Notes: a model not told the origin generated them from the letters alone. 64,000 bases of DNA from Alphaproteobacteria bacterium (GCA_018823745.1 JAHJHR010000007.1:62001-126000), one strand, 5' to 3'. Positions 51,884 through 61,644 are shown, counted from the first letter of the stretch. Numbers and translations are program-made.

Positions 51884-52819
51884 ATGAGCTGGAACCCAGC
51901 AATCGAACCGGGGTGCCCCGATGCCGTTGGCGTCGATGCGATCGAAACCCTTATTGTTCCGCGCGCCCGAGACCTTGGCGGCTTTGAGGTCCGTCGCGCC
52001 CTGCCAGCGCCGAAGCGGCAGATGGTCGGGCCGTTCATCTTCTTCGACCAGGCCGGGCCAGCCGATCTGCTGACCGGTCAGGGCGTCGATGTCCGGCCAC
52101 ACCCGCATATCGGTATCGGCACCGTCACCTACCTCTATCGCGGCGATTTCCATCACCGTGACAGCACTGGTGTCGACCAGATCATCCGTCCCGGCGCGCT
52201 GAACTGGATGGTTGCCGGACGCGGTGTGTCCCATTCGGAGCGTACTTCCGCCGCCGCCCGGACCGGTCCGAACAGCCTGTTCGGTATCCAGACCTGGCTC
52301 GCCCTGCCCGACAGCCATGAGGACATGGCGCCCAGCTTCGAGCATCACGGCAAGGAAGCGCTGCCCGTCATAGAGGACCGTGGCGTCTCGGTTCGGCTCA
52401 TCCTCGGGGACGCCTATGGCAAGCACGCGCCTGCGACGATGTTCTCCGAGACGTTCTACGCCGATGTAAAGCTCGACGCCGGCTGTCGGCTGCCGATGCC
52501 GGACAATCACGAAGACAGGGGAATCTACATCGTCGAAGGGTCGATCTCGGTTGCCGGCCAGGAATATCAGGCCTCTCAGATGATGGTCTTCAGGCCGGGT
52601 GACAGCATCACGGTCGCGGCTGGCGCCCAGGGCGCGCGGCTGATGATCCTCGGCGGTGCAACGCTCGGCGGACCGCGCTATATCTGGTGGAACTTCGTTG
52701 CCTCCTCGAAGGACCGCATCGAAGAAGCGAAGACCGAATGGCGCGCTGCGGACTGGGGCAAGGGACGGTTCGATCTCCCGATCAATGACCGGGACGAATA
52801 CATTCCATTGCCAGAGTGA
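51884..52819 (+). CDS. Pirin-family protein
   Basis: 311 residues, two-cupin pirin fold. N-terminal cupin carries the Fe-binding pattern FDQAGPADLLTGQGVDVRPH and HPHIGIGTVTYLYRGDFHHR, with the further metal ligand in GRGVSHSER. Pirins act as quercetin dioxygenase-like oxidases or redox sensors. The likely metal ligands His-His-His-Glu are retained (PHPHIGIGT, HHRDS, SHSER). It is co-oriented with a DUF5996-GNAT gene 24 bases downstream. Confidence 0.9.
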   Translation: MSWNPAIEPGCPDAVGVDAIETLIVPRARDLGGFEVRRALPAPKRQMVGPFIFFDQAGPADLLTGQGVDVRPHPHIGIGTVTYLYRGDFHHRDSTGVDQIIRPGALNWMVAGRGVSHSERTSAAARTGPNSLFGIQTWLALPDSHEDMAPSFEHHGKEALPVIEDRGVSVRLILGDAYGKHAPATMFSETFYADVKLDAGCRLPMPDNHEDRGIYIVEGSISVAGQEYQASQMMVFRPGDSITVAAGAQGARLMILGGATLGGPRYIWWNFVASSKDRIEEAKTEWRAADWGKGRFDLPINDRDEYIPLPE

Positions 52820-52843
52820 CCAGACACGACCTGGAGAAACAAA

Positions 52844-54094
52844 ATGAACAAGTGGCCCCAGCTGGACTACCTCGACTGGCGCGAGACGTGTTCGGCCCTG
52901 CATCTCTATCTGCAGATCGCCGGGAAATATCGTCTGGCGCACACACCCTGGCTAAACCATTCCTGGAACGCGACTTTCTATGTCACGCCGCTCGGCCTGG
53001 CCTCCTCGCCGATCCCCGATGGCCCGGGCATCGAGATCCTCTTCGACCTTCGCGAGCACAAGGTCGTGGGCACAAGCGGCAATGGCAGCACGGCATCGTT
53101 TGCGCTCGGGCCATCGACAGTCGCCACGTTCCACGCCCGTTTCGTGCAACTGATTTCCGACCTTGGCGGCACGCCGAGCTTTAACGGCACGCCGAACGAG
53201 GTGCCATATCCGGTTCCGTTCGCCGAGGATGATCGCGACCGGCCCTATGACCGGGACGCCGTTCAGCGCTTCCACCAGGCATCGGTGGCGATTGACCGGG
53301 TCTTCAATCGGTTCCGGACCTCCTTTCTGGGCAAATCCAGTCCCGTTCATCTGTTCTGGGGCGCTCTCGACTTGGCTGTCACCCGCTTTTCAGGCCGGCG
53401 CGCGCCGCTCCATCCCGGCGGCATTCCTGCATTGCCCAACGATGTGGCACAGGAAGCCTATGACCGCGAGGTCTCCTCGGCAGGGTTCTGGCCCGGCGGT
53501 GGCGGCATCGATTATCCCGCCTTCTATGCCTATGCCTATCCGGCACCCGGCGGCTATCGAGCCGCAGCCGTGCAGCCCGATACCGCGTTCTGGCACGAGG
53601 AATTGTCGGAATTCATGCTGCCCTACGAGGCCGTGCGGACGGCGGTCGATCCCGACGCGGCGCTCATGGCGTTTCTCGTTTCGACCTACGAGGCCGCTGC
53701 CGATCTCGGAGGATGGGACCGCGATCTGCTGGAATGTGTGCCAGGACGGCCGGGTCAGGTGCGGCCACCACACGCCGAACTGCCGAAGACCGCCCCTTTA
53801 TCGACCGATGAAGAGGTTGAACGGGAGGATGGCGCATCGAAGGGACGCTACCGGCTTGTCATCGAGGGCCTTGAGGCGGAGATGACCTATAGCCGGGCCG
53901 GCGAGAAACTGATCATCATTGACCACACGGAGGTTCCTGCGGCTCTGCGGGGGCGCAAGGTCGGGGAGCGACTGGTACGCCAGGCGATTGAGGATGCCCG
54001 TCAGGACGGCGTGGCCATCATTCCCCTCTGTCCGTTCGCCAAAGCGCAGATCGACCGCCATCCGGAATGGCAGGACGTGCTGCGCCGGCCATAG
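52844..54094 (+). CDS. DUF5996 protein fused to a YjdJ-like GNAT acetyltransferase domain
   Basis: 416 residues. Residues about 1-310 match DUF5996: WPQLDYLDWRETCSALHLYL, the HLYLQIAGK helix, HSWNATFYVTPLGLASSPIP and VHLFWGALDLAVTRFSGRRA. Residues about 325-416 are a short GNAT domain of the YjdJ type: GRYRLVIEGLEAEMTYSRAG, HTEVPAALRGRKVGERLVRQ and IIPLCPFAKAQIDRHPEW. The joint is a charged linker (SEED-like) near 320. DUF5996 is normally a stand-alone protein; I do not know of this fusion as standard. The neighbour is the pirin gene. Confidence 0.85.
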   Translation: MNKWPQLDYLDWRETCSALHLYLQIAGKYRLAHTPWLNHSWNATFYVTPLGLASSPIPDGPGIEILFDLREHKVVGTSGNGSTASFALGPSTVATFHARFVQLISDLGGTPSFNGTPNEVPYPVPFAEDDRDRPYDRDAVQRFHQASVAIDRVFNRFRTSFLGKSSPVHLFWGALDLAVTRFSGRRAPLHPGGIPALPNDVAQEAYDREVSSAGFWPGGGGIDYPAFYAYAYPAPGGYRAAAVQPDTAFWHEELSEFMLPYEAVRTAVDPDAALMAFLVSTYEAAADLGGWDRDLLECVPGRPGQVRPPHAELPKTAPLSTDEEVEREDGASKGRYRLVIEGLEAEMTYSRAGEKLIIIDHTEVPAALRGRKVGERLVRQAIEDARQDGVAIIPLCPFAKAQIDRHPEWQDVLRRP

Positions 54095-54128
54095 GCTGGC
54101 CTAGACGAGCAGCAGAAGGCTTCTCGCT

Positions 54129-55511
54129 CTAGCCCCTGCGCATCAGGATCATCTTCTCCTGCGTCATGTCGCGCATCGTGAACGGGATGCCGCCCGTGCC
54201 ATATCCGGACTCCCGCCGTCCGGCGAAGGGCATCCAGTCCGTCCGAAAGGTCGTGGGATCGTTGATCATCACGGCAGACGCATCAAGGCGACTGGCGGCG
54301 TGCAGAGCGATGTCGATGTCCTGCGCGAAAATGCTGGCCTGAAAGGCGACCGGCAGCGCATTGGCCTGCGCAACAGCGTCGGCGAGATCGACATAGGGAT
54401 AGACGCAAACCACCGGCCCGAAAATCTCGAGCTGCGAAACCCTGGAATCGGCTGGCGGCGCAATGAGAACGGTCGGTTCCAGCGTCGTCTCCGACAGGCG
54501 GGTGCCGCCGGTCGCCAAACCCGCACCCGCTTTTACGGCCTCATCCACCCAGGATGCGATGCGGTCGGCTTCCTTTGGCAGGATCAGCGGGCCGACCTCG
54601 GTGTCCTTCAGAACGGGATCCCCGACCCGCAGCGCCTTCACCCGCGTGACCAGACGCTGCGTGAAGTCATCCGCGATGTCCTGATGGACATAGATCCGCT
54701 GCGTCGACACGCAGACCTGGCCCGCGTGGTAGTAGCCGCCCTTGACGACCGGCTCAATGATAGCGTCGAGATTCGCGCTGCGATCAATGATCGCCGGCGC
54801 CGCCCCGCCATGTTCAAGCGCCGAACGCGCGCCATGCGCCAGCTTCGAATGCAGATACCAGCCGACCTTGGCCGAGCCGATGAAGCTCAGGAAAGCGACG
54901 CGCGGATCGGTCGCGAGCCGTTCGGCAAGCTCGGTCGTCTCGGGAATGAAGCTCTGGCACCAGACTTCCGGCAGGCCGGCCTCGTGCACCAACGCGACAA
55001 AGTCGAGACAGGAGAGAGGCGTCGTGCCGGCCGGCTTGATGATGACCGGGCAGCCGACCGCAATCGCAGGCGCGACCTGATGGACGATCAGGTTCAGCGG
55101 ATGGTTGAAGGCCGAGATCGCAGCGACGATGCCGATTGGTTCCTTGGTGGTGAAAGCCCAGCGGTCGATGGAGGCCGGTGACAAGCCCATCGGAATTTCG
55201 CGGCCGGCAAGGTTACGCAACTCGTCGGCGGCGTTGTGAATGCCGTCGATGGCCCGTGTCACCTCGATAATGGCGTCGGACAGCGGCTTGCCGCCCTCGC
55301 GCGCGATCTGCAGGGCAAGATGGTCGCGCTTGCCCTCCACCAATCCGGCGAGCCGGCGCAGGATCGCCATCCGCTGATGAGGCTTTAGCCAGCCATCGCG
55401 ATCACGGAAGACCCGCTGCGCGGCCGCGAGCTTGGCTTCGAGCGAAGCCGCATCATCGGTCGCAATCTCGGTGATCAAGACGCGGTCAAAAGCCTGGACG
55501 ACCTGCAGCAT
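54129..55511 (-). CDS. Aldehyde dehydrogenase family protein
   Basis: 460 residues. NAD(P)-binding region with IVAAISAFNHPLNLIVHQVA and IIKPAGTTPLSC near 145-170, base Glu in SALEHGGAAPAIID near 235, catalytic Cys in GYYHAGQVCVSTQRIYVH near 270, and the family's GPVV motif LEIFGPVVCVYPYVD. It is co-transcribed with the acetolactate-synthase-like gene (14-base gap), suggesting the aldehyde is made or released by that enzyme. Confidence 0.92.
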   Translation of the reverse strand: MLQVVQAFDRVLITEIATDDAASLEAKLAAAQRVFRDRDGWLKPHQRMAILRRLAGLVEGKRDHLALQIAREGGKPLSDAIIEVTRAIDGIHNAADELRNLAGREIPMGLSPASIDRWAFTTKEPIGIVAAISAFNHPLNLIVHQVAPAIAVGCPVIIKPAGTTPLSCLDFVALVHEAGLPEVWCQSFIPETTELAERLATDPRVAFLSFIGSAKVGWYLHSKLAHGARSALEHGGAAPAIIDRSANLDAIIEPVVKGGYYHAGQVCVSTQRIYVHQDIADDFTQRLVTRVKALRVGDPVLKDTEVGPLILPKEADRIASWVDEAVKAGAGLATGGTRLSETTLEPTVLIAPPADSRVSQLEIFGPVVCVYPYVDLADAVAQANALPVAFQASIFAQDIDIALHAASRLDASAVMINDPTTFRTDWMPFAGRRESGYGTGGIPFTMRDMTQEKMILMRRG

Positions 55512-55525
55512 CGGCTATCTCCTGA

Positions 55526-57181
55526 TCAGGCGAGCTGGATGTCGGGGTTGCGGTTGCGCAACTCCTCGACGAGGACCCGGGTGTTCTCGGAATAATCGAT
55601 CGGGACCTCGACAAGGTGCACGCCGCCCCCGGCGAAGGCCGCCTCCAGTGTCGGAACGAGATCCTCGACCGCACTCACCCGCGAGCCCTTGGCGCCATAG
55701 GATTGCGCGTAGCGGACGAAATCCGGATTGTTGAAGGTCATGCCGAAATCGGGAAAATTATCGACCGACTGCTTCCAGCGGATCATGCCATAGGCGTTGT
55801 CGTTCAGGATGACGACGACGAGGTTCAGGCCGAGCCGGACAGCCGTTTCCATCTCCTGCGAGTTCATCATGAAGCCGCCATCGCCGCACACCGCCATGAC
55901 GCGGCGCTCAGGGTAAAGCATCGCCGCCATCATCGCCGAGGGGAGGCCCGCGCCCATCGTCGCCAGCGCATTGTCCAGCAGCAGCGTATTGGCGACATGG
56001 GTCCGGTAGTTCCGGGCGAACCAGATCTTGTACATGCCGTTGTCGAGACAGACGATGCCATCCTCTGGCATGACCGCACGCACATCGTGAACGATCCGCT
56101 GCGGCGTGATCGGGAAACGATCTTCCTCAGCGCGCTCGTTGAGCTTGGCGAGGATCGTCTGGCGCAGTTCCAGCATTGAGGCATCGGGCTCAATCTTGCC
56201 TTCCAGCCTGTCGGCAAGCCCTGTCACGGTCGCGCCAATGTCGCCGATCACCTCGGCATCGGGGTGATAGACCTGTTCGACATTGGCCGACTGGTAGCCG
56301 ATATGGATGACGTGGCAGCCTCCGGCATTCGTCATCAGGAAAGGCGGTTTCTCGATGGTGTCATGGCCGATGGCGATGATCAGGTCGGCATGCGCGACGG
56401 CCTGGTGGACGTAATCGCGTTCGGACAATGCGGCGGTGCCCATATAGAGATTCGAGCCGCCTGTGACAGCGCCCTTGCCCATCTGGGTGTTGAAGAAAGG
56501 CAGCCGCGTGCGCCGCACGAAGGACGAAAGCTCTTCGACGAGACGGGGCCGGTTGCCGGCGGCGCCGATCATCACGAGCGGACGCCTAGCCGCCAGGATC
56601 ATCTCTGCGGCCCGGTCAAGCGCCGGGGCCTGGGCGATCGGCTGCTCCAGTGTATGGACCGGGATGACGAAGGCGTCGTCGACCTCTTCAGCCGCCACAT
56701 CCTCAGGCAGTTCGAGATGGACGGGTCCGGGACGCTCCTCCATCGCCACGCGAAAGGCGTCGCGGACCATGGAGGGGATGCTGACGCCGCTGACGATCTG
56801 GCGCGTCATTTTCGTCAGCGGCTTCATCGAGGCAATGACGTCGACAATCTGGAAGCGCGCCTGCTTGGCGGTCATGATCGCCTTCTGCCCGGTGATCATG
56901 ATCATCGGCATGGCGCCGAGATGCGCATAGGCCGCCCCGGTCGAGAAGTTCAGCGCACCAGGCCCCAATGTCGCAATGCAGACTCCGGGCCTGCCGGTCA
57001 ACCGGCCATGTGTCGCCGCCATGAAAGCCGCCGCCTGCTCGTGCCGCGTCAGGACCAGCTTGATGCTGGATGTGCGCAGCGATTCCAGCACGTCGAGGTT
57101 CTCCTCGCCCGGAACGCCGAAGATGCGATCAACGCCTTCATTCTCCAGAGCCTTAACGAGTAAATCGGAACCCTTGGGCAT
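55526..57181 (-). CDS. Acetolactate-synthase-like ThDP enzyme, large-subunit type
   Basis: 551 residues. ThDP-enzyme core: PYR domain with the catalytic Glu in LTRHEQAAAFMAATHGRLTG near residue 47, central TPP_enzyme_M domain, and PP domain with the ThDP motif VCGDGGFMMNSQEMETAVRL...N. There is no FAD-specific clear motif to separate acetolactate synthase from other pyruvate-type ThDP carboligases, but overall order and length fit AlsS/IlvB. No small subunit (IlvN) is near, as for catabolic AlsS. ATG 57181 is preferred over the adjacent GTG at 57184. An aldehyde dehydrogenase follows. Confidence 0.88.
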   Translation of the reverse strand: MPKGSDLLVKALENEGVDRIFGVPGEENLDVLESLRTSSIKLVLTRHEQAAAFMAATHGRLTGRPGVCIATLGPGALNFSTGAAYAHLGAMPMIMITGQKAIMTAKQARFQIVDVIASMKPLTKMTRQIVSGVSIPSMVRDAFRVAMEERPGPVHLELPEDVAAEEVDDAFVIPVHTLEQPIAQAPALDRAAEMILAARRPLVMIGAAGNRPRLVEELSSFVRRTRLPFFNTQMGKGAVTGGSNLYMGTAALSERDYVHQAVAHADLIIAIGHDTIEKPPFLMTNAGGCHVIHIGYQSANVEQVYHPDAEVIGDIGATVTGLADRLEGKIEPDASMLELRQTILAKLNERAEEDRFPITPQRIVHDVRAVMPEDGIVCLDNGMYKIWFARNYRTHVANTLLLDNALATMGAGLPSAMMAAMLYPERRVMAVCGDGGFMMNSQEMETAVRLGLNLVVVILNDNAYGMIRWKQSVDNFPDFGMTFNNPDFVRYAQSYGAKGSRVSAVEDLVPTLEAAFAGGGVHLVEVPIDYSENTRVLVEELRNRNPDIQLA

Positions 57182-57417
57182 CACGAAGCGTCCTTTTCAA
57201 TCAAGCCTATAGATAGCGACGCTGTCCGGGCTTTTGAGCGTCTGGAAACGCAGGTCAGTCCTGACGCTTCGGCGGTTGAACGTCATGTTAACCCGGACGA
57301 CTGGTTCAACCAAATCCGCCATGGCGGCCGATAGGCAGTCCGATGCCACAACCTGACGGGTATCGCCAAGGTTACGCTTGAGCGTGGCACGCAAGGTCGC
57401 CGCATCTTCGCTCGGCG

Positions 57418-57858
57418 TCAGGTTGAAGAGGCGGCGGGCGTCATGACGGCCAGAGCAAGAATCACCCACATGGCGAGCAGGACGACATTCCCGACCATGA
57501 ATATCGGTGTCCGGACATACAGCCGGTTAAAGGCGAGATGGCTTAAGGCATGAGCCCAGCGCAGGGCGACATACGCCCATGCCAGTCCGGCGATCACCGG
57601 ATCATGCACCGGGACGGCAATCGCAATCGCGATGAGGGCATAGAAAAGTATGGGAAACTCGAACTGATTGGCGAGTTGCCGCGTTGGCCGCAGGACGAAC
57701 AGGGGCGCGCCCTTGCCGTCAAACTCCTCATAAAAGAACCAGGGGCGCTTGCTTCTGACCAGATCGACGATCCGTGTGATCAGGATCGCCAGCGCGGTCA
57801 GGAAGGCCAGGGCGACCAGGCCGAGAAGCGGGGGCAGATACATCTGCGCGGCGGTCAT
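57418..57858 (-). CDS. MAPEG-family membrane protein
   Basis: 146 residues with four TM helices and the MAPEG signature RPTRQLANQFEFPILFYALI followed by ALRWAHALSHLAFNRLYVRT. MAPEG proteins are glutathione-dependent membrane enzymes in eukaryotes, while bacterial members are mostly unstudied. The start overlaps the stop of the hydrolase gene by ATGA. Confidence 0.9.
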   Translation of the reverse strand: MTAAQMYLPPLLGLVALAFLTALAILITRIVDLVRSKRPWFFYEEFDGKGAPLFVLRPTRQLANQFEFPILFYALIAIAIAVPVHDPVIAGLAWAYVALRWAHALSHLAFNRLYVRTPIFMVGNVVLLAMWVILALAVMTPAASST

Positions 57859-58760
57859 GCGTCAGTCTCCGCGGCGGCGGGCGTGGCCGCCAGGAAGGCG
57901 AGCATGGCTTCCGTCGCCCGGTCGAAGAACACGCCGAAATAGATATCGAAATGGCCGCAATCGAAATGAACGGCTTCCCCCTTTGGCGCCAGCCGGGCGG
58001 CTTTCGCCATGATGCGCGGCGGGCAAATCTCATCCTTGTTGGTCACCACCATGAGCAGCCGTGGCGTAAGGCGCGCTGCATGCCGGATCGGGCGATAGAA
58101 CGGAATCCACAGGATAAATCGCGCGGCGATAAGGTTGCGCCAGGGCGACGGGCCATCGATCATCGCCCGGTATCCGGCCTCGGCGCCAGGCGCAGTCATC
58201 AGCGCAAGCGCGCCCGGCTCCCCGGCCAGCTTGATGTAATGGGAGCCGCCGCCAAGTGCGGCGCGGATCTGATCGACCAGGCCGGCGAATATCCAGCGCA
58301 ACGCCAGAAGTGGCGGCGCCTTTACCGCGGCGGCCAGGCCGTCGATAACGGCGCATTGCGCAATGACGGCCGCAAGATCGGGACGCGCGGCACCTACCGT
58401 CACCGCATGGCCGCCGCCGAAGGACGTGCCGAAAAGCACGATCCGCCGGGAATCTATCGCTGACAGCCCGCGCACATGGTCGATTGCCGCATGGATATCG
58501 GCGTGCTGCCCCCGGATATCGCAGACAAAGCGCGGCGCGCCCTCGCTTGCCCCCCAATGGCGGTAGTCGAAGGCGAAGACCGCATAGCCTGCGCCGGTGA
58601 ACCGCTCCGCATAGGCCCGGACCCTTACTTGCCTGACGGCCCCGATTCCGTGAACGAACACGATGCAGGGGTGGGGACCGGGCCCGTCGGGGAGATAGAG
58701 CCACGCCGCACAATTTTCGCCGCCGGACAGGAAATTCTCGTCAACCCTGATCACTGACAC
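57855..58760 (-). CDS. Alpha/beta-fold hydrolase
   Basis: 301 residues, cytoplasmic. IVFVHGIGAVRQVRVRAYAE holds the oxyanion region, FDYRHWGASEG follows, the nucleophile elbow is VLFGTSFGGGHAVTVG near residue 113, and catalytic acid and His regions are TNKDEICPPR and FDCGHFDIYFG. It resembles the DUF-hydrolase/acyl-CoA thioester-like group. It is coupled to the MAPEG gene and divergent from the TetR gene at 58845. Confidence 0.9.
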   Translation of the reverse strand: MSVIRVDENFLSGGENCAAWLYLPDGPGPHPCIVFVHGIGAVRQVRVRAYAERFTGAGYAVFAFDYRHWGASEGAPRFVCDIRGQHADIHAAIDHVRGLSAIDSRRIVLFGTSFGGGHAVTVGAARPDLAAVIAQCAVIDGLAAAVKAPPLLALRWIFAGLVDQIRAALGGGSHYIKLAGEPGALALMTAPGAEAGYRAMIDGPSPWRNLIAARFILWIPFYRPIRHAARLTPRLLMVVTNKDEICPPRIMAKAARLAPKGEAVHFDCGHFDIYFGVFFDRATEAMLAFLAATPAAAETDA

Positions 58761-58794
58761 CCTCCTTGATTATCGCTGATGGCACAGCAATAAT

Positions 58795-58823
58795 CCGAGT
58801 AAATACTCAGCTTCTCAACTCGG
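58795..58823. promoter_or_regulatory. Candidate TetR operator
   Basis: GAGTA-AA-TACTC (58797-58808) is a short dyad, nested in CCGAGT (58795-58800) and ACTCGG (58818-58823). It lies in the 84-base gap between the divergent TetR and hydrolase/MAPEG genes. Confidence 0.45.
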
Positions 58824-58844
58824 GTTGCCGGAAGGCGGAGAACG

Positions 58845-59465
58845 ATGCGCGGAAAATCCACGACGCCAAGGAAACTGCCCACGCAAACGCGCTCCAGACA
58901 GACCGTCGCAACGATCCTGGAGGCGGCGGCTCAGGTTTTGATGCGTAACGGCTATGACCGAACGACCACGAATCTCGTCGCGGAGAAGGCCGGCGTCAGC
59001 ATCGGCTCTCTCTATGAGTATTTTCCAAACAAGGAGGCGCTGGTCGCGGCCTTGGCCTCGGCCCATATCGACGAGTTGATAGCGCGCATCGATAACGCCC
59101 TGCAGATTTCGGAGGAAGAGACGCCTTCATCCTTCGTCGGCGCCCTCATCCGAGCCGGGCTTGATGCGCATCGCGTGAACCCCGCGCTGCATAAGGTGCT
59201 CGTCGAACAGGTGCCGCGCATAGGCGGGCTTGCCGAGTCGCTCGATATCCAGACAGTACTGCAGCAAAAGATCGAGCATGGTCTTCACGAGCGCTCACCT
59301 CATCTGCCGCCCACGAGAGCGCGCATGATCGCGCTGGTCCTGGAGACGTGCATCGAGGCTCTCACCCATCGCGCCATCGTCGAAAAGCCGGATTGGCTTG
59401 AGACGGGCGAGATTGAGGCCGAGGCTCAGCTTCTTCTGGAACCGTATTTCCAAGGGGCGCTTTGA
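58845..59465 (+). CDS. TetR/AcrR-family transcriptional regulator
   Basis: 206 residues. N-terminal HTH: TVATILEAAAQVLMRNGYDR, TTNLVAEKAGVSIGSLYEYF (residues about 20-65), followed by a helical ligand domain ending TRARMIALVLETCIEAL. Divergent hydrolase/MAPEG genes are likely repressed by it. Confidence 0.92.
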   Translation: MRGKSTTPRKLPTQTRSRQTVATILEAAAQVLMRNGYDRTTTNLVAEKAGVSIGSLYEYFPNKEALVAALASAHIDELIARIDNALQISEEETPSSFVGALIRAGLDAHRVNPALHKVLVEQVPRIGGLAESLDIQTVLQQKIEHGLHERSPHLPPTRARMIALVLETCIEALTHRAIVEKPDWLETGEIEAEAQLLLEPYFQGAL

Positions 59466-59509
59466 GGGATACTTCCGCGAAAGCCTCGTGACGCTCGCGC
59501 CCGGCCGGT

Positions 59510-60487
59510 TTAAGCCACGCCAAACCTCTGGCGATAGGTGGCGGGGCCGAGGCCCGTAATGCGCTGGAACACCTTGCGGAAGGCAGCGGGGTCGGAATAG
59601 CCGACCTGCCAGGCGATCTGCTCGACCGGTTGATTGGTCGCCTCAAGCTGTTCACGGGCCTTGGCGATACGGACTTCCTGGGCATATTCGGTTGGCCGCA
59701 AACCTGTTGCCTTCCTGAACCGGCGCAGCAGGGTGCGTTGCTCCAGCCCGCTGATCGCCGACAATTCCGCCAGATCATAGGTCTGGGCGCGCGTGGCGTG
59801 GAGGTGATGCTGGGCGCGCAGAATCGCGGCATCGCCATGGTCGAAGCGCGGAATGAACTGGGCAAAGGCGCGTTGCTGCCGGCCGGGCGGTTCGATCAGC
59901 AGGAACCTTGCCGTCGCCAGCATCGTGCTCGGCCCCATGAGCTTTTCCACCAGGGTCAGGCCGAGATCGGTCCAGGCCAGAATGCCGCCCGCCGTCATGA
60001 TGTCGCCATCGTCGATCACCATACGCTCGATTGCTACTTCGACTTTGGGGAAACGGTCGGCCAGCGCATGGGCGAAAGCCCAATGCGTTGTGGCCCGCCG
60101 CCCATTGATCAACCCGGTCTCGGCGAGCACGAAGGCACCGGCACAGATCGCGCAGATCGTCGCGCCTGCGCGATGCTGATCCGACAGCCACGCCGCCGGC
60201 TCCTGCATCGACGGCATCTTGTCGGGCATAATGATGCTGGGCGGTGCGATAACATGGGACAGGCTGTGCGTGCCGCCCGGATGGCTGTCCCAGACGCAGT
60301 CCATTCCGGCATGAGCGCCGCTTTGCCAATGGGTGACCCGGATGGTGGGTTGCTGGCCACCCTCCAGCGGGGTCGCCCATTCACCGGCAATACGGAAAAG
60401 ATCGGTAAGCCCATAGACTGCCGCCAATTGCGCGCCGGGATAGATCAGCAGGCCAATTTCCGCGACGATCTTGATATCGGACGCCAT
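59510..60487 (-). CDS. GlxA-family regulator (DJ-1/PfpI domain plus AraC HTH)
   Basis: 325 residues. DJ-1/PfpI-like domain (about 10-185) with the nucleophile Cys region ICAICAGAFVLAETGLING near residue 105. The C-terminal AraC HTH pair (about 225-320) includes SAISGLEQRTLLRRFRKATG and AWQVGYSDPAAFRKVFQRIT. A different regulator from the one at 5651 (different DJ-1 loop). ATG 60487 starts the family; the longer frame adds 54 residues with a spurious hydrophobic stretch. Target probably the divergent hydrolase at 60606. Confidence 0.9.
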   Translation of the reverse strand: MASDIKIVAEIGLLIYPGAQLAAVYGLTDLFRIAGEWATPLEGGQQPTIRVTHWQSGAHAGMDCVWDSHPGGTHSLSHVIAPPSIIMPDKMPSMQEPAAWLSDQHRAGATICAICAGAFVLAETGLINGRRATTHWAFAHALADRFPKVEVAIERMVIDDGDIMTAGGILAWTDLGLTLVEKLMGPSTMLATARFLLIEPPGRQQRAFAQFIPRFDHGDAAILRAQHHLHATRAQTYDLAELSAISGLEQRTLLRRFRKATGLRPTEYAQEVRIAKAREQLEATNQPVEQIAWQVGYSDPAAFRKVFQRITGLGPATYRQRFGVA

Positions 60488-60605
60488 TGTCGTTTTTGCC
60501 TCGATGATTGTCGCTTCCGCCACGTGCACTTTGCCGCCTCGCGGCGCATTTTGTCTACATGAACGGGCGGCAGGACGCTGACCCGATAAGCGAAAGGATA
60601 CGGCA

Positions 60606-61436
60606 ATGAGCACGATCACAACCAGCGACGGCACCAATATCTTCTTCAAGGATTGGGGTCCCAGGGACGCGCAGCCCGTCGTTTTCCATCATGGCTGGCC
60701 CCTCAGTGCGGATGACTGGGACAACCAGATGCTGTTCTTCCTCTCCAGGGGCTATCGGGTGATCGCCCATGATCGCCGTGGCCATGGGCGCTCCGACCAG
60801 ACCGACACCGGCAACGACATGGACACCTATGCCGCCGACGTTGCCGAGCTGGCCCGCGCGCTCGATCTGCGCAACGCGGTGCATATCGGGCACTCGACCG
60901 GCGGCGGGGAAGTGGCGCGCTATGTCGCCCGTGCCGAGCCGGGTCGCGTGGCCAAGGCGGTGCTGATCGGCGCCGTGCCCCCGATCATGCTGCAGACCGA
61001 GGCCAATCCCGAGGGCCTGCCGATGTCGGTCTTCGATGGTTTCCGGGCAGCGCTCGTCGCCAACCGCGCGCAGTTCTTCATCGATGTGCCGGCCGGCCCC
61101 TTCTACGGTTTCAACCGCGAGGGCGCAATTGTCAGCCAGGGGCTGATCGACAATTGGTGGCGCCAGGGCATGATGGGCGGCGCGAAGGCCCATTATGACT
61201 GCATCACAGCCTTCTCGGAGACCGATTTCACCGAGGATCTGAAGGCCATCACGGTGCCGGTGCTGCTGCTGCACGGGACCGACGATCAGGTCGTGCCGAT
61301 CGCCGATTCCGCGCATAAGGCGATCAAGCTGCTGCGCAACGGCACGCTCAAGACCTATGAGGGCCTGTCACATGGCGTCTTTGCAACCCACCCTGATCTG
61401 GTGAATGCCGATCTTCTGGCCTTCATCCAGGGCTAA
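60606..61436 (+). CDS. Alpha/beta hydrolase of the arylesterase/non-haem chloroperoxidase type
   Basis: 276 residues. N-terminal [20 protein letters not shown], oxyanion [15 protein letters not shown], nucleophile elbow [13 protein letters not shown] near residue 98, acid [11 protein letters not shown], and His LSHGVF near 253. The sequence order is that of bacterial perhydrolases/arylesterases. Cytoplasmic, no signal peptide. Divergent from a GlxA-type regulator. Confidence 0.93.
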   Translation: MSTITTSDGTNIFFKDWGPRDAQPVVFHHGWPLSADDWDNQMLFFLSRGYRVIAHDRRGHGRSDQTDTGNDMDTYAADVAELARALDLRNAVHIGHSTGGGEVARYVARAEPGRVAKAVLIGAVPPIMLQTEANPEGLPMSVFDGFRAALVANRAQFFIDVPAGPFYGFNREGAIVSQGLIDNWWRQGMMGGAKAHYDCITAFSETDFTEDLKAITVPVLLLHGTDDQVVPIADSAHKAIKLLRNGTLKTYEGLSHGVFATHPDLVNADLLAFIQG

Positions 61437-61449
61437 GTCCGGGAAAGCG

Positions 61450-61472
61450 CGTGGGCACGTCAAGTGCCCACG
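61450..61472. terminator. Hairpin after the hydrolase gene
   Basis: CGTGGGCAC-GTCAA-GTGCCCACG, a perfect nine-pair stem, 14 bases after the stop. It lacks a T-run on the plus strand, so it is a weak terminator at best. Confidence 0.45.
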
Positions 61473-61644
61473 CCACCGGTCACAAGAGTGCCCCGAGCAC
61501 AGACACCCCACTGTCTGTAAGTCATAGACCCTCAAGGCAACCGGATGGGAATATCTGCGGCGAGAGGCTTTGACATAACTGCTATCCTGACCCACCTCAC
61601 CAAGCAGACAGACACGTCGCCAAACGAAACTCCGGAGCCCACTG

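Noticed and set aside
57197-57469. Minus-strand frame of 90 codons between the acetolactate-synthase-like and MAPEG genes
   Set aside because: It overlaps the MAPEG gene by 52 bases, has no visible ribosome-binding site and no recognised family. It could be a decayed gene, but evidence is too weak.
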